A stretch of 9,183 nt of DNA from positions 1 through 9,183 of the forward strand of contig JAUPLK010000041.1 in assembly GCA_030836925.1 (NCBI GenBank). The letters are read 5' to 3'. A program made the translations under genes and the position numbers. The notes below the pieces were generated by a model that had not been told where the DNA came from, ran no database searches, and saw nothing but the letters and a program-made list of their open reading frames with translations. This DNA is from Pseudomonadota bacterium. GTDB taxonomy: Bacteria; Pseudomonadota; Gammaproteobacteria; Steroidobacterales; GCA-2729495. This document shows, piece by piece, positions 7,142 to 9,183 of the stretch. How positions within the stretch are numbered: position 1 is the first letter of the stretch; each line of letters begins with the position of its first letter.

Positions 7142-7897
7142 TTAGGTCGCATGCAAATCTGCTTCTGTGAACGCCGTCACCAGTCGCTCGGCCTGGTCCA
7201 GGCCGGCCCGCAGGTTCGCCGCGATCTCCGCATGTATGCCGACTCCGGCTGGAGCACGTCCGGCGGCCTGGTTCACCACCACACAGCAGATGGCGTAGGA
7301 CACATCCAGCTCCCGTGCGAGGCCGGCCTCGGGCATGGCGGTCATTCCGACCAGGTCACAGCCATCGCGCTCCATGCGATCGATCTCCGCCGCCGTCTCC
7401 AGTCGTGGTCCCTGCGTGACGCCATAGGTACCAGCGGATTTCAGCTCAACGCCGACACGGCGCGCTGCGCCGAGCAGCAGATCGCGCAGCCGGAGACAGA
7501 ACGGTGTCGTGAAGTCGACGTGCTGCAGAGGAAAAGCCGCAGTACCGCTGTAGCTGTGCGCTCGGCCCCAGCTGTAGTCGATCAACTGGTCAGGCAATAC
7601 CAGGGCACCGCAGGCGAAACCGGCCGAAATGCCGCCAACCGTGTTGATGCCCAGCAGATGATCCACGCCGAGCTCACGGAAGGCCCAGACATTTGCCCGG
7701 TAGTTGACCGCGTGCGGTGCGATCGCACGCGCCCCCGGCTCACCATGGCGGGACATCAGCAGGACCTCGTGACCGCCAATGCCGACCTGGCGCACAGGAC
7801 CCGAGGTTTCACCCCAGGGACCGGCAGCCAGCGCAATCGTCTGGCCACCTGGCAGAAAGTCAGCTGCACCCGATCCAGCGATGATTCCGAGCCGCAT
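7142..7897 (-). CDS. S-methyl-5'-thioinosine phosphorylase (MTAP/PNP family)
   Basis: A 251-residue purine nucleoside phosphorylase of the MTAP branch. It should split methylthioinosine (or a related 6-oxopurine nucleoside) with phosphate into hypoxanthine and methylthioribose-1-phosphate. Visible motifs: the phosphate loop GSG (8-10), SRHG (49-52), PHAVNYRANVWA (61-72), NTVGGI (85-90), GRAHSY (111-116), TQGPRLET (161-168), and ERDGCDLVGMTAMPEAGLA (176-194). The base-binding position reads VVVNQAAG: N209 stands where adenine-specific MTAP has Asp, as in Pseudomonas aeruginosa MTIP (PA3004), which has VVNPAAG from memory. I chose the ATG at 7897 because MRLGIIAGSG aligns with the family N-terminus. 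An in-frame ATG at 7939 would overlap hpt and add 14 residues without homology. No clear Shine-Dalgarno is seen; hpt ends 16 bases upstream, so coupled translation is likely. MTIP is favoured over MTAP, but inosine or guanosine phosphorolysis cannot be excluded. Confidence 0.9.
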   Translation of the reverse strand: MRLGIIAGSGAADFLPGGQTIALAAGPWGETSGPVRQVGIGGHEVLLMSRHGEPGARAIAPHAVNYRANVWAFRELGVDHLLGINTVGGISAGFACGALVLPDQLIDYSWGRAHSYSGTAAFPLQHVDFTTPFCLRLRDLLLGAARRVGVELKSAGTYGVTQGPRLETAAEIDRMERDGCDLVGMTAMPEAGLARELDVSYAICCVVVNQAAGRAPAGVGIHAEIAANLRAGLDQAERLVTAFTEADLHAT

Positions 7898-7913
7898 GTG
7901 CAAGCATGCCGGC

Positions 7914-8444
7914 CTAGCCGGGCAGCCCCCAGATCGCATCGAGATGCCGCCAGCGTCCCTGGTAATCCATGCCACAGCCAAAGACGTACTCATCGCCGAC
8001 CTCGAGTCCGACATGGTCAGGAACAGGTTTTGCGCCGGCACGGTCGTGTCGCTTGCGCACCAGGACGGCAGCACTGAGTTTGCGCGCACCCTGCTCCCGG
8101 CAATATGTGGCAACGAAATCCAGCGTGATTCCCTCGTCAAAGATATCGTCGACCAGGATGACATGCCTGCCACGCATGGCCACCTGGGGCGGGCTTATCC
8201 ACCGCGGGATTCCACCCCGGGTTGCGTCTCCATAACGACCGACTCGGCATGCATCAATCAGAAAATCACCAGCGAGCAGTCCCGCAATCCTGACCAGCGG
8301 CACTGCCCCACCGAGCAATACACCGAGCAGGACGCAGTCACCGGCTGCAACTGCCGGCTGGATTGATGCCGCAAGCCGCTGATACGCAGCCTCCACCTGT
8401 GCAGTCGTCGCGACGAGGCGTGCCCCTGGAACCGGCGGAATCAT
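7914..8444 (-). CDS. hpt: Hypoxanthine-guanine phosphoribosyltransferase
   Basis: A 176-residue cytoplasmic type I phosphoribosyltransferase that joins hypoxanthine or guanine to PRPP, making IMP or GMP. The PRPP-binding motif is VILVDDIFDEGITL (95-108), with the two acidic residues D99-D100. LGVLLGG (40-46) is the usual phosphate-side loop. The base-binding part reads LVRKRHDR (128-135), with a Lys in the expected place, and GDEYVFGCGMDYQGRWRH (150-167), matching the family D-(E/K)-(F/Y)-V-x-G-x-x-x-D-Y pattern. The length fits bacterial Hpt (about 175-185). The ATG at 8444 shares its A with the nagZ stop (TGATG); a TTG one codon further upstream is possible but less likely. It lies between nagZ and the phosphorylase, which would supply hypoxanthine. 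No good ribosome site is seen, in keeping with translational coupling. Confidence 0.93.
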   Translation of the reverse strand: MIPPVPGARLVATTAQVEAAYQRLAASIQPAVAAGDCVLLGVLLGGAVPLVRIAGLLAGDFLIDACRVGRYGDATRGGIPRWISPPQVAMRGRHVILVDDIFDEGITLDFVATYCREQGARKLSAAVLVRKRHDRAGAKPVPDHVGLEVGDEYVFGCGMDYQGRWRHLDAIWGLPG

Positions 8445-8446
8445 CA
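8442..8446 (-). promoter_or_regulatory. TGATG stop-start overlap coupling nagZ and hpt
   Basis: On the minus strand TGA (8446-8444) ends nagZ and ATG (8444-8442) begins hpt, sharing one A. The bases before it (GCATTGCGCTCAGT) have no strong Shine-Dalgarno, so hpt is probably translated by ribosomes finishing nagZ. Confidence 0.75.
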
Positions 8447-9183
8447 ACTGAGCGCAATGCCCGGTCTGGCCAGTGCCTGGTCGAGGCTCGCAACCGCGCG
8501 CTGCCAGTCCGCCGACCCGCGCAGTCCGGTGCCGGCTGATGGCGCGCTGTCCTTGCGGCGCAAGGCCACCAGTCGCGACTGACCGGCCGGATCCGAGTAG
8601 CCCTGCAGGGCTGCAAGCGTGGCATCGGCTGCCGCCGGATCATTGCAGATCAGGGCCATGTCGGCACCGGCAGCAAGAGCACGCCGTGCACGTTCGGGCA
8701 TCTCGCCTTCGCTGGCAAGTGCCTTCATGCTGAGGTCATCGGTAAAAATGGCACCACGCATGCCCAGATCACGGCGCAGTGCGGTACCCAGCCAGTAGGG
8801 CGACAGACTCGCGACATCGGGATCGACCTGCGGATAGCGGACATGAGCAACCATCACGGCATTCAGTCCATGCCCCAGCATCCGCTCATAGGGCAGCATA
8901 TCGTCATAAAGTTCGCTGAGCGTGCGGTGATCGACCGGCAGATCCACATGCGAATCGGCAACCACGTGACCGTGCCCCGGGAAGTGCTTGGCGACACCGA
9001 TCATGCCGGCCTTGTGCATGCCCTGCAGCCAGGCGACCGCCAGTGTCGCAACGATCTCCGGGTCGCGGTGAAAAGACCGGTCACCGATCACCGTACTGAA
9101 GCCGTAATCGAGATCGACAACAGGCGAGAAGCTGAAATCCACGCCGGCATCGAGCACCTCGGCAGCCATCAGCCAGCCGCACA
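8444..9183 (-). CDS. nagZ: Beta-N-acetylhexosaminidase NagZ (N-terminus cut by window edge)
   Basis: A family 3 glycoside hydrolase that removes N-acetylglucosamine from 1,6-anhydro-muropeptides in the cytoplasm during peptidoglycan recycling. In many gammaproteobacteria this influences AmpC beta-lactamase induction. The visible part is 245 codons to the TGA at 8444-8446. The frame remains open past the internal ATG at 9169 to the right edge (codons Cys-Gly-Trp-Leu precede it), so about 90-100 N-terminal residues are outside the window. Hallmarks: DFSFSPVVDLDYG, IGDRSFH, GVAKHFPGHGHVVADSH (the KHFPGHG motif and the Asp-Ser-His loop with the catalytic His), MVAHVRYPQVDP, and IFTDDLSM with the nucleophile Asp. 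All residues known to matter in this part are present. It is the first visible gene of the nagZ-hpt-phosphorylase group; the operon promoter must lie to the right of the window. Confidence 0.96.
   Translation of the reverse strand, partial: CGWLMAAEVLDAGVDFSFSPVVDLDYGFSTVIGDRSFHRDPEIVATLAVAWLQGMHKAGMIGVAKHFPGHGHVVADSHVDLPVDHRTLSELYDDMLPYERMLGHGLNAVMVAHVRYPQVDPDVASLSPYWLGTALRRDLGMRGAIFTDDLSMKALASEGEMPERARRALAAGADMALICNDPAAADATLAALQGYSDPAGQSRLVALRRKDSAPSAGTGLRGSADWQRAVASLDQALARPGIALS

Noticed and set aside
7118..8077. A 319-codon plus-strand open frame opposite the phosphorylase and part of hpt
   Set aside because: It is antisense to two well-supported enzymes with intact motifs; long opposing frames are expected in GC-rich DNA.
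7898..8173. Long N-terminal extension of the phosphorylase starting at 8173
   Set aside because: It lies inside hpt in another frame and has no similarity to the family, whose N-terminus aligns at 7897.

Overview
The window is chromosomal housekeeping DNA from a GC-rich proteobacterium, most likely a gammaproteobacterium. I base this on protein resemblance and gene order. Mfd, the LolC/LolE-type permeases and NagZ all read like gammaproteobacterial versions. mfd beside lol genes recalls the E. coli mfd-ycfT-lolCDE region. An MTIP-type phosphorylase beside nagZ and close to mfd recalls Pseudomonas PA3002-PA3005. The order Xanthomonadales/Nevskiales/Chromatiales is plausible, but I cannot fix the genus. 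I see no mobile element, CRISPR array, tRNA or rRNA, and no clear sign of recent transfer.

Left part (1-2118, minus strand): two tandem permease genes of the lipoprotein-releasing Lol ABC transporter. The upstream one (2118 to 865) is LolE-like. The downstream one (846 to beyond the left edge) is LolC-like and carries a recognisable LolA-binding Hook loop. No ATPase gene (lolD) lies between them; it may lie past position 1.

Middle (2119-6145): a divergent intergenic region, then on the plus strand a 95-residue exported protein of unknown function with a BamE/SmpA-like sequence pattern. After it come a short spacer with a dyad and an extended -10 element, and the complete mfd gene (transcription-repair coupling factor, 1165 residues). 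Mfd removes stalled RNA polymerase and recruits UvrA.

Right part (6161-9183, minus strand, convergent with mfd): reading in the direction of transcription, nagZ (N-terminus cut by the right edge), hpt, a 6-oxopurine-type methylthio-nucleoside phosphorylase (MTIP), and after 66 bases a PAS plus GGDEF-like protein with a degenerate active site. nagZ and hpt overlap by one base (TGATG), and hpt and the phosphorylase are 16 bases apart, so these three look like one operon. The phosphorylase should release hypoxanthine from methylthioinosine, and Hpt should convert hypoxanthine to IMP, giving a compact salvage route. NagZ acts in peptidoglycan recycling and may simply share the transcript.

I do not see a new multi-gene system here. 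The most interesting points are the catalytically doubtful GGDEF protein, the Lol permease pair in a non-E. coli arrangement, the small BamE-like exported protein, and the coupled salvage operon.
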